Below are positions 1-8,116 of a DNA stretch of 64,000 nucleotides, piece by piece. Origin of the DNA: Roseococcus pinisoli (lineage in GTDB: Bacteria > Pseudomonadota > Alphaproteobacteria > Acetobacterales > Acetobacteraceae); the NCBI RefSeq assembly GCF_018413645.1, contig NZ_JAHCDA010000006.1:62001-126000 (forward strand), written 5' to 3'. The notes under the pieces are model-generated. The model was not told where the DNA came from. It saw only the letters and a list, made by a program, of their open reading frames with translations, and did not search any database. Numbering within the stretch: position 1 is the stretch's first letter; every line of letters begins with the position of its first letter. The translations under genes were made by a program, and so were the position numbers.

Positions 1-174
1 GTGCTGCGCGGGCACGAATTCCACTACGCCACCGTCACGCAGCCGGGCGAGGACGCGGCGCTCGCGCTGCTCCAGGACGGCGAGGGGCGGGAGATCGGCC
101 CGGCCGGCGGCCGGCGGGGCCACGTCAGCGGCAGCTTCTTCCACGCTATCGCCCTCGCGGAGCCCACGCCATGA
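1..174 (+). CDS. cobB: Cobyrinate a,c-diamide synthase, C-terminal fragment (window edge)
   Basis: Only the last 57 codons are in the window; the frame is open from base 1 and stops with TGA at 172-174. The visible segment has the C-terminal signature of the CobB/CbiA glutamine amidotransferase family: a GHEFHY motif near the start and a GSFFHAI motif near the end. In the full protein this domain feeds ammonia for amidation of cobyrinate. The stop overlaps the ATG of cobT by four bases (ATGA), and the order cobB-cobT-cobS-cobC supports the call. Confidence is limited only by the truncation. Confidence 0.85.
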   Translation: MLRGHEFHYATVTQPGEDAALALLQDGEGREIGPAGGRRGHVSGSFFHAIALAEPTP

Positions 175-1169
175 CCATCGCCGAGGCCACCCGCGCGCGG
201 CTCGATTCCCTGGCCAAGCCGCCGGGCAGCCTGGGCCGGCTGGAGCGGCTGGCCATCCGCCTTGCCGAGACGCAAGGTCGCGTCGACCCTTCGGCCGCGC
301 CGCGCCGGCTGATCGTCTTCGCGGGTGACCACGGGGTGGTGGCCGAGGGCGTGGGGCTTTGGCCGGACAGCGTCACCACCGCGATGATGCGCCTGATGCT
401 GGAGGGCCGCGCCGGCTCGGCCGCGCTGGCGCGCGGGGCGGGCGCGGAGATGGTGCTGGTGGATGCCGGCTCTAAGGCCGAGGGCCTGTCGGGCGAGGCC
501 TATCGCGATTGGCGCGTGGCGCGCGGCACGGCCAATCTCGCGCAGGGGCCGGCGATGAGCGCGCCGGAATTCGAGGCCGCGCTGGCCGTCGGTGCCCGCG
601 CCGCAGCGGAGGCCGACGCGGCAGGCGTTCGCGTGCTGGCGCTGGGCGAGATGGGCATCGGCAACACCACCCCGGCCGCCTGCCTCGCTGCCCTCCTGGC
701 GCGGGTGGAGCCTGCCCGGGTCATCGGCCCCGGCGCAGGCGCGACGGCGGAGAGCTTGGCCCGCAAGCAGGCCGTGGTGACGGAGGCCGTGGCGCGTGCG
801 CGAGCCCTGAAGGATCCGCGTACGGCCATCGCCGCGGTGGCGGGCTTCGAGATCGCCGCCATCGCCGGCTGTATCGCCGAGGCGGCGCGGCGTGGCCTCA
901 CCGTGGTGCTGGACGGCTTCATCGTCGGCGCTGGGGCGCTGGTGGCCCAGGCGCTGGACCCCGCCGCCATGGAGGCCTGCATCGCCGCGCATCGCAGCGC
1001 CGAGCCGGGCCATGCGCTGGTGCTGGAACGCCTCGGCCTCGAGCCCTTTCTGGACTGGGAGATGCGGCTGGGCGAGGGCACGGGCGCGCTGCTGCTGCTG
1101 CCCATGCTCGACGCCGCCGGGAGCCTGCTGCGGGACGTCGCGACGCTGGCCGAGGTCACGGGCGGATGA
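171..1169 (+). CDS. cobT: Nicotinate-nucleotide--dimethylbenzimidazole phosphoribosyltransferase
   Basis: Cytoplasmic enzyme that transfers phosphoribose from nicotinate mononucleotide to 5,6-dimethylbenzimidazole, giving alpha-ribazole phosphate for the lower ligand of B12. The 332-residue length is normal for the family. Visible motifs include KPPGSLGRLE near residue 15, a VFAGDHGV stretch near residue 45, GEMGIGNTTPA near residue 162, and the C-terminal GEGTGA whose Glu (about residue 302) corresponds to the catalytic base. The start ATG overlaps the cobB stop and the stop overlaps the cobS start, so translation is probably coupled. In the Pseudomonas denitrificans naming system this gene is cobU. 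Confidence 0.95.
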   Translation: MTIAEATRARLDSLAKPPGSLGRLERLAIRLAETQGRVDPSAAPRRLIVFAGDHGVVAEGVGLWPDSVTTAMMRLMLEGRAGSAALARGAGAEMVLVDAGSKAEGLSGEAYRDWRVARGTANLAQGPAMSAPEFEAALAVGARAAAEADAAGVRVLALGEMGIGNTTPAACLAALLARVEPARVIGPGAGATAESLARKQAVVTEAVARARALKDPRTAIAAVAGFEIAAIAGCIAEAARRGLTVVLDGFIVGAGALVAQALDPAAMEACIAAHRSAEPGHALVLERLGLEPFLDWEMRLGEGTGALLLLPMLDAAGSLLRDVATLAEVTGG

Positions 1170-1927
1170 TGCGGGCGGCCGCGACCGCCATCCAGTTCCT
1201 CACGCGCCTGCCGGTGCCGGGCGGCGCCGCGACGGCCGAGGATTTCTCCCGCGAGATCCGGCGCGCGTTGCTGCTCTTCCCGCTGGTCGGTGCGGGCATC
1301 GGCGCGCTGACGGCCTTGGCGCTCGCGCTGGCCGATCTGGTCCTGCCCTTCGCGCTGGCGGTGATCCTGGCGCTGGTCATCGAGGCGCGGCTGACCGGCG
1401 CGCTGCACGAGGATGCCCTGGCCGATCTCTGCGACGGGCTGGGTGGCGGACGGACGCCGGAGGATGTGCTGCGCATCCTGAAGGACAGCCGCATCGGCGC
1501 CTTTGGGGCCCTGGGCCTGGGCTTCGGCGTCGCCCTGCGCGCGGGCGGGCTGATGGCGATGCCCGATCCCGCCCAGGCGATGATCGTCCTCGTCGTCTCG
1601 GGGGCGCTGGGGCGGCTGCTGATGTTGGTGGTGATGGCCGCGGTGCCGCCGGTGCCGGGGCGCGATGGCCTCGGCGCCAGCGTCGCGCCCTCGGCCAGTT
1701 GGAAGGGCGTGGGCCTGGCCGCGCTGCTGGCCGCTCCGGCCCTGCTGCTGGGCGCCTTCGCCGATGCGCGGGCCATGGCCGTCGCGCTGGCGCTCGGTGG
1801 GGCCTTCCTGCTCTGGTACCGCGCGCTGCTGCGCCGGCGGCTGGGCGGCAGCACGGGCGATGCGATCGGCGCGGCCGGCTATGTCGGCATCGTCCTCGCG
1901 ACGCTTGCTTTTGCGATGGAGCGATGA
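1166..1927 (+). CDS. cobS: Adenosylcobinamide-GDP ribazoletransferase (cobalamin synthase)
   Basis: Integral membrane enzyme that joins adenosylcobinamide-GDP and alpha-ribazole (phosphate), the last assembly step of B12. The 253 residues open with the family motif FLTRLPVP and carry the acidic HEDALADLCDG motif near residue 80, followed by several hydrophobic helices. An ATG at 1166 overlaps the cobT stop (ATGA); a second ATG follows at 1169, so the exact start may shift by one codon. The stop overlaps the next ATG by four bases. The three enzymes in this overlapping run all serve lower-ligand attachment. Confidence 0.93.
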   Translation: MMRAAATAIQFLTRLPVPGGAATAEDFSREIRRALLLFPLVGAGIGALTALALALADLVLPFALAVILALVIEARLTGALHEDALADLCDGLGGGRTPEDVLRILKDSRIGAFGALGLGFGVALRAGGLMAMPDPAQAMIVLVVSGALGRLLMLVVMAAVPPVPGRDGLGASVAPSASWKGVGLAALLAAPALLLGAFADARAMAVALALGGAFLLWYRALLRRRLGGSTGDAIGAAGYVGIVLATLAFAMER

Positions 1928-2493
1928 GGCGCGCGCTGCTGCTGCGCCACACCGAGGTCGCGCCGCATTGGGCGGGCCGCTGCTACGGCCGCAGCGACGT
2001 CGGGCTGAGCCGCGCCGGACGCGCGCAGGCGCAAGGGCTGGCCGCTTCCGGGCTCGCCAGGGATTTCGACCGCGTTCTTGCCTCGCCGGCCCGCCGCGCG
2101 CGGTGGCTCGGCGGGCTGCTGGCCGGCGAAAGGCTGGAGATCGAGCCCCGCCTGGCCGAGCGCGATTTCGGCAGCTGGGAAGGCCTGGGTTGGAACGCCA
2201 TCTGGCACGCCACGGGCAATGCGATGGACGGCATGATCGACGCGCCGGATAGCTTCCGGCCGGGCGGCGGCGAGACGACGGCCGAGCTGGCGGCGCGGGT
2301 CCTCGACTGGTGGGAGGGGCTGCCGGCCGATACCACGGTGCTGGCCGTGGCGCATGGCGGGCCCATTGCGGCGCTGGCCGGGACGCTGCTCCGTCAGGCG
2401 CCGCGGCAATGGCTCGCGCTGGTACCGAGGCCGGGCGAGGGGCTGCTGGTCGCGGGCGGCGCGGTCAGCCCGTGGAAGCCGCCGGCTCCCTGA
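1924..2493 (+). CDS. cobC: Histidine phosphatase, probable alpha-ribazole phosphatase
   Basis: A 189-residue member of the histidine (phosphoglycerate mutase-like) phosphatase superfamily. The catalytic RH pair is at residues 8-9 (RHTE), with the second active-site His in AVAHGG late in the protein, and ERDFGSWEG matches the family's conserved acidic loop. Its place as the last gene of the cobB-cobT-cobS run, with an ATGA overlap, points to dephosphorylation of alpha-ribazole phosphate or cobalamin phosphate. The substrate is inferred from context. Its 3' end overlaps the convergent DUF1636 gene by 29 bases. Confidence 0.85.
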   Translation: MRRALLLRHTEVAPHWAGRCYGRSDVGLSRAGRAQAQGLAASGLARDFDRVLASPARRARWLGGLLAGERLEIEPRLAERDFGSWEGLGWNAIWHATGNAMDGMIDAPDSFRPGGGETTAELAARVLDWWEGLPADTTVLAVAHGGPIAALAGTLLRQAPRQWLALVPRPGEGLLVAGGAVSPWKPPAP

Positions 2494-2881
2494 GCTCCGG
2501 CAGCTCGGGCGGGGGCACCCGCCCCAGGAGCAGCGGGCGCAGCGGCTTGGGGCGGTCGTCCTTGCCGACGAAGCCGTCCGGCGCCTTCAGCCAATGGCGG
2601 GTGAAGTCCAGCAGGTCGTTCGTGGGCGCGTCCGGGTCCAGCCCGCCGATCAGCCAGCTCCACCGCCCCGCCCCCGCGAGGGAGACGCGGCAGCGCGCGG
2701 CACAATTGCCGATGCAGGGCGTTGCCACCACGCGCAGCCCCGCGAGCTCCGGCCGAGCCGCGACCTCGCCGGCGAGGCGCGTGGCGAAGAGCTCCCCCGC
2801 CTTCACCGGGCCGCGCTTCTCGCGGTCCGGGTGGGTGCAGGGGGCGCAGACCTGCAGCTGGCCGATCAGGGGTTCATGCAA
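2465..2881 (-). CDS. DUF1636 family putative metal-binding protein
   Basis: A 138-residue cytoplasmic protein of unknown function matching the DUF1636 (COG5469) pattern. Cysteines fall at residues 12, 15, 56, 60 and 64. A CxxC followed about 40 residues later by CxxxC resembles the ligand spacing of thioredoxin-like [2Fe-2S] ferredoxins and could equally hold zinc; this is a reading of the pattern, not a known property. It sits between the cob operon and the B12 uptake operon, on the opposite strand. About 30 bases upstream lies a palindrome identical in its arms to the one before znuA at 56539, suggesting Zur control. Function remains unassigned. Confidence 0.8.
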   Translation of the reverse strand: MHEPLIGQLQVCAPCTHPDREKRGPVKAGELFATRLAGEVAARPELAGLRVVATPCIGNCAARCRVSLAGAGRWSWLIGGLDPDAPTNDLLDFTRHWLKAPDGFVGKDDRPKPLRPLLLGRVPPPELPELREPAASTG

Positions 2882-2911
2882 GCTGGGTCTCCCAGGCGGT
2901 AGGCGTCAATA

Positions 2912-2928
2912 ATGTTATATCATAACAT
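2912..2928. promoter_or_regulatory. Zur-type operator palindrome
   Basis: Inverted repeat ATGTTAT-ATC-ATAACAT in an otherwise GC-rich region, 31 bases from the DUF1636 start and about 70 bases before the B12 riboswitch. Both 7-base arms are identical to those of the palindrome before the znuA-like gene at 56539-56559, and the pattern fits proteobacterial Zur boxes. It most likely controls the DUF1636 gene, but the divergent B12 uptake operon is also in range. Confidence 0.65.
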
Positions 2929-3000
2929 ATCGAGATGAGAGGCGCGAGAATCGATATCCCCGGCTTGCCGGCTGCGGCGGGCCTTGCCTAGATGGGAGCC

Positions 3001-3214
3001 GCAATGGTCCCGCGCGAGCGGGTGAAAAGGGAATGCCGTGCGTCTGCCAGGGGAATCCTCCCCGAAGCGGACCAGTCGGCAGCTGCCCCCGCAACTGTCA
3101 GCGTGGAGACGCTGGCCCTTCCGCCCCGAAGCTCCGGGGCGGGCCACTGCGGCGCGAGCCGTGGGAAGGCTGGGCCCGCATCGATGATCCGCGAGCCAGG
3201 AGACCTGCCATTGC
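3001..3214 (+). promoter_or_regulatory. Cobalamin riboswitch
   Basis: RNA aptamer that binds adenosylcobalamin and represses downstream expression when B12 is plentiful. The closing P1 stem is visible as GCAATGG (3001-3007) pairing perfectly with CCATTGC (3208-3214). Between them are the landmarks of the class: GGTGAAAAGGGAA near 3021, GCCCCCGCAACTGTCAGC near 3085, GTGGGAAGGC near 3161, and the B12 box AGCCAGGAGACCTGCC at 3194-3209. A short stem CCGCC-GCAA-GGCGG at 3219-3232 may belong to the expression platform. The first start codon is at 3282, so control could be at translation or premature termination. Confidence 0.95.
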
Positions 3215-3281
3215 CGATCCGCCGCAAGGCGGTCGCAACCAGACGAGGATCCGGGCGGGGTGCACCGGGGCAGGTGACCTG

Positions 3282-4061
3282 ATGCGTGGCCCCGGGACCG
3301 TCGAGCCCGCCCCTGTCCAGCCCGTCTGGCCCGATCGGGCGGCGCGCTTCTACGCGCGCGGCATGGACCGCTCCGATTACGGCGCGCAGGCCTCGGCCGC
3401 GCTTACCGCCGCCCTGGGCCGGCCGGAGAGCCTGCTCGACCTCGGGGCCGGCGCGGGGCACCCCATGCTGGGCTGGGTCGAGCCGGGGACGCGCTGGCTC
3501 GCCGTCGAGCCCAGCCGCTACCTGCGCGCGCGGCTCGGCCGTCTCTCGCGCATCAGCCACCCGGGGCTGCGTCCGGTCGACGCCTATTGGCAGGAGCTGC
3601 CGCCGCTGCCGCAGGTCGATATCGCCATCGCGGCCAATACTTCCGGCCCGCAGGAGGCGCCGGAGCGGCTGCTGGGCCTGATGCGCTTCTGCGCCACGCG
3701 CGCCGTGGCCTGGATCGTCCCGGCGCAGCGCGGGCCGAAGCGCTGGTGCCTCTCCGGCGCGTTGCCCGCCCATCTGCATCGGGAGGACGAACGCCCCGCC
3801 GTCGCCGCCATCCTGGCCGCGCTGGGCCCGCAGCGGCAGCCCAGCCGCAGCGCGATCTTCCCCTGGACCTTCTCCGCCCGTTTCGCCTCGCCCGCGGAGG
3901 CCTTCGCGCATTGCGCGATGCAGCTTCGCCTGGGTGCCGACGACGATCGGCGCGACGCGCTGGAAGACCACCTGCGCACCGCGCTGAAGCCGCTGCCCGA
4001 CGGCGGCTTCGAGCTTTCCGCCCCCAAACTCTCCGCCCTTCTGATCTGGGATCTCGCCTGA
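3282..4061 (+). CDS. Class I SAM-dependent methyltransferase in the B12 operon
   Basis: A 259-residue soluble protein with a Rossmann-type SAM-binding motif, LLDLGAGAGHP, near residue 50. I recognise the fold but not a substrate. It is the first gene after the cobalamin riboswitch, and its stop overlaps the TonB receptor ATG (TGATG), so it is probably co-regulated and co-translated with B12 uptake. The ATG at 3282 was chosen because it is the first in-frame ATG after the riboswitch; the open frame extends into the aptamer, where translation is unlikely. A role in handling or modifying corrinoids or a B12-dependent methyl transfer is conceivable but not shown. Confidence 0.75.
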   Translation: MRGPGTVEPAPVQPVWPDRAARFYARGMDRSDYGAQASAALTAALGRPESLLDLGAGAGHPMLGWVEPGTRWLAVEPSRYLRARLGRLSRISHPGLRPVDAYWQELPPLPQVDIAIAANTSGPQEAPERLLGLMRFCATRAVAWIVPAQRGPKRWCLSGALPAHLHREDERPAVAAILAALGPQRQPSRSAIFPWTFSARFASPAEAFAHCAMQLRLGADDDRRDALEDHLRTALKPLPDGGFELSAPKLSALLIWDLA

Positions 4062-6250
4062 TGCGTCGCCTTCTGCTGGCCAGTGCCGCCTTCCTTCCCC
4101 TCGCCGCCGCGCAGGCGCAGGAGGTCCGCCTCCCCCTCACGCTGGACGAGATGGTGGTGACCGCCACGGGCCGTCCCGAGCCGCGCTCCAGCCTCGCCGG
4201 CACCGTCCAGGTCATCGACCAGGAGACGATCCGCCGCAGCACCGCGCGCAACATGACGGACCTGCTGGCCGAGAACGCGGTCGGCTTCTTCAGTGAATGG
4301 ACGCCGGGCCAGACCAGCATCAACATCCGCGGCGGCTCCTCCGACGGCCAGGGGCGCGACTTCCGCTCGCAGGTGCTGGTGCTGGTGAACGGGCGCCGGG
4401 CTGGCACCGCCAACCTCTCCAAGCTCAGCCCTGCCGAGGTGGAGCGCATCGAGATCATCCGCGGGCCGGCCAGCGTGGTCTATGGCAGCCAGGCGATGGG
4501 CGGCGTCATCAACCTCATCATGCGCGACGGCCGCTCCTCCCCGGGCGGCCTCGCCGAAACCAGCGTCGGCTCCTGGGGCCTCATCGAAGGGCGGCTGCGC
4601 TACGGCATGAGCTTCCGCGACGCGCCCGTCGCGCCCGAGGGCTCGGCCGCCTACAACGTCCGCGCCGGCGACATGTATGTCGGCCTCTCCGGCGGCCGCC
4701 GCGACAGCTATCGCGCCGGCGGCGACGGGCCGACCATCCAGGGCACCGAGTGGAACCGGGCCGGCGGCGCGGCGGCGCTCGGCGTCGAGACCAATATCGG
4801 CCGCATCGGCATCAGCGCGCGGACCGACGGGACCTATAATACGGGCTTCACCGGCTCGGCCTGGAACACCACCAACCACGAGGACCGCACGAACCATTCG
4901 GCGGACATCACCCTCGAGGGCGCGACGGCGGATTCCCGCTTCCGCTGGAACCTCCAGGGCTATGCGGTGCGGGACATCGACAACCTGCGCTGGCGCTCGC
5001 CCATCCAGCGCAGCGCGGCGGGCCTGCCCGTGCCCGGCACCGACCGCGACGACAACCGCCGCGTGCTCGATATCCTCGGCATGCGCCTGCAGCCCTCGAT
5101 GCGGCTCTGGCAGGGCGCCGAGATCCTGGTGGGCCTCGACCTCGAGCGCTCGGTGCTGCGCTCCACGCGCAACCGCATCGGCCTGCCCGGCGGGCCGACG
5201 GGGCAGGTGGCGCCGCTGGACAACAACCAGACGGACATGAATGCCGGCCTCTACGCCGAGCTCTCGCAGCAGCTCTTCGAAGATCGCGTGACCCTGCGCG
5301 CCGGCGTCCGGCAGACCTGGGGCAACACGGCCTTCGACCCCACGCCCAACCTGCCGCTGCAGCGCTCCGGCGCCCGGGACTACGACGCGACCACCTGGTC
5401 GGTCGGCGCCTCCTACCGGCCGATCACCTCGGTCGCGCTGCGCGCCAATGCCTCGACGGGCTTCCGCGCGCCGACGGCGACGGAGCTCGCCGCCGACTTC
5501 ACCGCGCTCGGCGGCGGCCGCACCTTCGGCAACGCCAACCTGAAGCCCGAGACCAACCTGCAATACGAGGTCGGCGCGGCCTATTTCCGCTCGGGCTTCC
5601 GGGCCGATCTCGCGCTCTTCCAGAACACCATCTCGGACCGCATCATCACCCGGGTGCGCCCGCGCGACAGCACCACCAGCGACTACACGAACAACCCGGG
5701 CGACATCGTGGTCCGCGGGCTGGAGGTGCAGCTCGAAGCGGATCTGGCCCGGCACCTGGGCATCGAGAGCTTCCGCTGGCGGGCGAATGCCAATGCCTCC
5801 TGGAACTTCGACATGCGCGACGACGGCGCGTCGCGGACGGCCAATACCCGCAACGTGGAGCGCATGTACCGCTACCAGGCCGGGATCAGCACCACCGTCG
5901 GACAGGATCGCTGGGACGTGACCCTGCAGGGCATCCTGCGCGGCCCCGTCTACTACAACACGGAGGAGAACCTGCTGATCCCGCAGGCCGAGCCCTTCCG
6001 CGACTACGTCCACCGCAAGGGCGCCTTCTGGGTGCTGAACCTTCGTGGCAGCTTCCAGCCCCTGCCGGAGCGGGCGCCGAACGTCCGCGTCTTCGGGGCG
6101 ATCAACAATCTGCTCAACGAGAATTACCACCCGCTCTTCATCGCCACGGCGTCCAATCCCTTCCTCGGGGATTCGCGCTTCGCCAATGGCGGCCGCGGCA
6201 ATTCGGCGCCGGGGCGGGAGTTCATCGGCGGCGTGCGGTTCACCTTCTGA
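4061..6250 (+). CDS. btuB: TonB-dependent outer membrane receptor, probably for cobalamin (BtuB-like)
   Basis: A 729-residue outer membrane transporter. It has a signal peptide ending near AAAQAQ, a TonB-box-like DEMVVTATG segment just after it, and a plug domain with VERIEIIRGPASVVYGSQAMGG near residues 127-147. A long beta-barrel region ends in a terminal phenylalanine (VRFTF), as expected for BAM-assembled barrels. The cobalamin riboswitch upstream and the BtuF/C/D-like genes downstream point to B12 or another corrinoid as substrate; the sequence alone would not exclude a metal chelate. The start overlaps the methyltransferase stop. Confidence 0.88.
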   Translation: MRRLLLASAAFLPLAAAQAQEVRLPLTLDEMVVTATGRPEPRSSLAGTVQVIDQETIRRSTARNMTDLLAENAVGFFSEWTPGQTSINIRGGSSDGQGRDFRSQVLVLVNGRRAGTANLSKLSPAEVERIEIIRGPASVVYGSQAMGGVINLIMRDGRSSPGGLAETSVGSWGLIEGRLRYGMSFRDAPVAPEGSAAYNVRAGDMYVGLSGGRRDSYRAGGDGPTIQGTEWNRAGGAAALGVETNIGRIGISARTDGTYNTGFTGSAWNTTNHEDRTNHSADITLEGATADSRFRWNLQGYAVRDIDNLRWRSPIQRSAAGLPVPGTDRDDNRRVLDILGMRLQPSMRLWQGAEILVGLDLERSVLRSTRNRIGLPGGPTGQVAPLDNNQTDMNAGLYAELSQQLFEDRVTLRAGVRQTWGNTAFDPTPNLPLQRSGARDYDATTWSVGASYRPITSVALRANASTGFRAPTATELAADFTALGGGRTFGNANLKPETNLQYEVGAAYFRSGFRADLALFQNTISDRIITRVRPRDSTTSDYTNNPGDIVVRGLEVQLEADLARHLGIESFRWRANANASWNFDMRDDGASRTANTRNVERMYRYQAGISTTVGQDRWDVTLQGILRGPVYYNTEENLLIPQAEPFRDYVHRKGAFWVLNLRGSFQPLPERAPNVRVFGAINNLLNENYHPLFIATASNPFLGDSRFANGGRGNSAPGREFIGGVRFTF

Positions 6251-6251
6251 G

Positions 6252-7151
6252 ATGCGGCGCCGGATCCTCCTCGCCGCGCCCTTCCTGCCCCTGGCGGGAG
6301 CGGCGCGCGCGGAGGGCTGGCCGCGCCTGCTGGAGGACGGGCTGGGGCGGGGTGTTGCCATTCCCGCCCCGCCCCGGCGCATCGTCGGCATCTTCGCCTC
6401 GAATGTGGAGATGCTGGCCTCGCTCGGCCTCGTGCCCCGCCTCGTGGGGATCGAGGCCTATACGCGCTTCCCGCCCGAGGTCGTGAACCTGCCCAAGGTG
6501 GGCGGGCGCCTCGGCTTCTCGGCCGAGGCCATCGCGCGGCTGGAGCCCGATCTGGTGGTGATGACGCCGGCGCGGCAGGCGGCGCATCTGCTGATCGAAC
6601 CGCTGTCGCGCCTCGGCATCCCCTGCCTCGTCGTCCTGCACAGCGACCTGCCGCGCATCTTCGCCAATATCGACCTGCTGGCCCGCGCCACGGACACGGA
6701 GGAACGGGCGGCAGAGCTGCTGCGGGGCCTGCCCGCGCGCCTTGCGGCGGTGTCGGCGCGGCTGGCCGGACGGCCCCCCGTCCGTGTCTTCCTGGAGACC
6801 TCCTCGACGGGGCGCGGCGCCTATGGCACGCCGCGGCCGGACACCTACACGATGGACATCCTGATCCGCGCAGGCGGCATCCCCGCCCTCCCGCCACTGC
6901 CCGCCGCCGGGCCTGCCCAGGTTTCGGGCGAGGCGATCCTGCGCGCGGATCCGGACGTCTATCTCGTTGCCGGCCGGCCCGACCAGGCGGCCGAAGTGGC
7001 GCGGCGCCCCGGCTTCGACGGCATCGCGGCGGTCCGCCAGGCGCGCGTGCATGTCGTCTCCCGTGCCGAGCTGCTGATCCCCGGGCCGCGCGCGGTGAAC
7101 GGGGTGGAGAGCGTCGCGCGCATCCTGCATCCGGAGGCCTTTCCCGCGTGA
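6252..7151 (+). CDS. btuF: Periplasmic corrinoid/iron-chelate binding protein (BtuF-like)
   Basis: A 299-residue helical-backbone ABC binding protein (cluster A-II, the BtuF/FhuD type). It has a short signal peptide ending at AARA, then PRRIVGIFASNVEMLASLGL, the usual start of the first lobe. The single spacer base after the receptor stop and the GTGA overlap with the permease show one operon. Under a B12 riboswitch the expected ligand is cobalamin delivered by the upstream receptor. The ligand is inferred from context, since this fold also binds ferric siderophores and heme. Confidence 0.85.
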   Translation: MRRRILLAAPFLPLAGAARAEGWPRLLEDGLGRGVAIPAPPRRIVGIFASNVEMLASLGLVPRLVGIEAYTRFPPEVVNLPKVGGRLGFSAEAIARLEPDLVVMTPARQAAHLLIEPLSRLGIPCLVVLHSDLPRIFANIDLLARATDTEERAAELLRGLPARLAAVSARLAGRPPVRVFLETSSTGRGAYGTPRPDTYTMDILIRAGGIPALPPLPAAGPAQVSGEAILRADPDVYLVAGRPDQAAEVARRPGFDGIAAVRQARVHVVSRAELLIPGPRAVNGVESVARILHPEAFPA

Positions 7152-8116
7152 TCTTCCTGCTGCCGGCGATCGGGCTCGTGGCCGGGCTGCTGCTGGGCGC
7201 CGAGATGCTGAGCCCGGCCGAATTCCTCGCGCTGGTCGCCGATCCGTCGAGCCCCATGTCGCACCTGGTCCTGCAATGGCGCCTGCCGCGCGTACTAGCG
7301 GCGGGTTGCGTCGGCGCGTTGCTGGCGCTGGGCGGGGCGATCTTCCAGGGCGTGTTCCGCAACCCGCTGGCGGAGCCCTATCTGCTCGGCAGCGCGGGGG
7401 GCGCGGCGGTGGGCGCGACGGTGGCCCTGCTGGTCGTGCTGCCCTTTTCCGCGACGCTGGCCCTGCCGCTGCTGGCCTTCCTCGGCGCCTGGGGCGCGAC
7501 CTGGCTGGTGCTGGCCATGGCGCGGATGACGGGGCGGAGCTCCATCGCTGCGCTGCTGCTGGCGGGCGTGGCCGTCGCGGCGGTGCTGGCGGCGATGCGC
7601 TCCTTCCTCATGCTCGCCTTGTCGGACGAGACGGTGAGCCTGCAGGCCGTGCTCTCCTGGGCGCTGGGCGGTGTGCAGACGCCCTCCTGGCGGGAGCTCG
7701 CCCTGCTGGTTGCCCTGACCGGCGGAGCGGTGGTCCTGGCGCAGTCCCTGGCGCGCGGGCTGGACCTGCTGGGGCTGGGCGAGGGCGTGGCGGAAAGCTT
7801 CGGCCTGCCGGTGCGCCGCTTCGTGGCGCTGGCGGTGCTGGCGGCGGCCTTCATCGTCGCGGTCTCGACCGTCTGGGGCGGGCTGGTCGGCTTCGTGGGG
7901 CTGATGGCGCCGCATATCGCGCGCTGGCGGCATGGGCCCCTGCATCGCGGCCTGATGCCGCGCGCGGCCGCGATCGGGGCGGGGCTCGTGATGCTCTGCG
8001 ACGGGCTGGCGCGCGCGGTGCTGCCGCCGGCCGAGATCCCGCTCGGCCTCGTCACGGCGCTGATCGGCGGGCCCTTCTTCCTGCTCATCCTGGCGCGGGA
8101 GGTGCGGCGTGGCTGA
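7148..8116 (+). CDS. btuC: FecCD-family ABC permease (BtuC-like)
   Basis: A 322-residue inner membrane permease of the FecCD/BtuC family with about ten hydrophobic helices. Family motifs include RLPRVLAAGCVGALLALGG near residue 50 and GLVGFVGLMAPHIAR near residue 245, the latter near the coupling region. The start is GTG at 7148, overlapping the preceding stop by four bases; no ATG fits better. It would form the translocation channel with the ATPase encoded immediately downstream. Confidence 0.9.
   Translation: MIFLLPAIGLVAGLLLGAEMLSPAEFLALVADPSSPMSHLVLQWRLPRVLAAGCVGALLALGGAIFQGVFRNPLAEPYLLGSAGGAAVGATVALLVVLPFSATLALPLLAFLGAWGATWLVLAMARMTGRSSIAALLLAGVAVAAVLAAMRSFLMLALSDETVSLQAVLSWALGGVQTPSWRELALLVALTGGAVVLAQSLARGLDLLGLGEGVAESFGLPVRRFVALAVLAAAFIVAVSTVWGGLVGFVGLMAPHIARWRHGPLHRGLMPRAAAIGAGLVMLCDGLARAVLPPAEIPLGLVTALIGGPFFLLILAREVRRG

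Noticed and set aside
3584-6391. A 935-codon open frame on the minus strand opposite the TonB receptor
   Set aside because: It mirrors the high-GC codon bias of the receptor gene; its composition is His/Gly/Arg/Ala-rich with no family motif, and the plus strand has a complete receptor.
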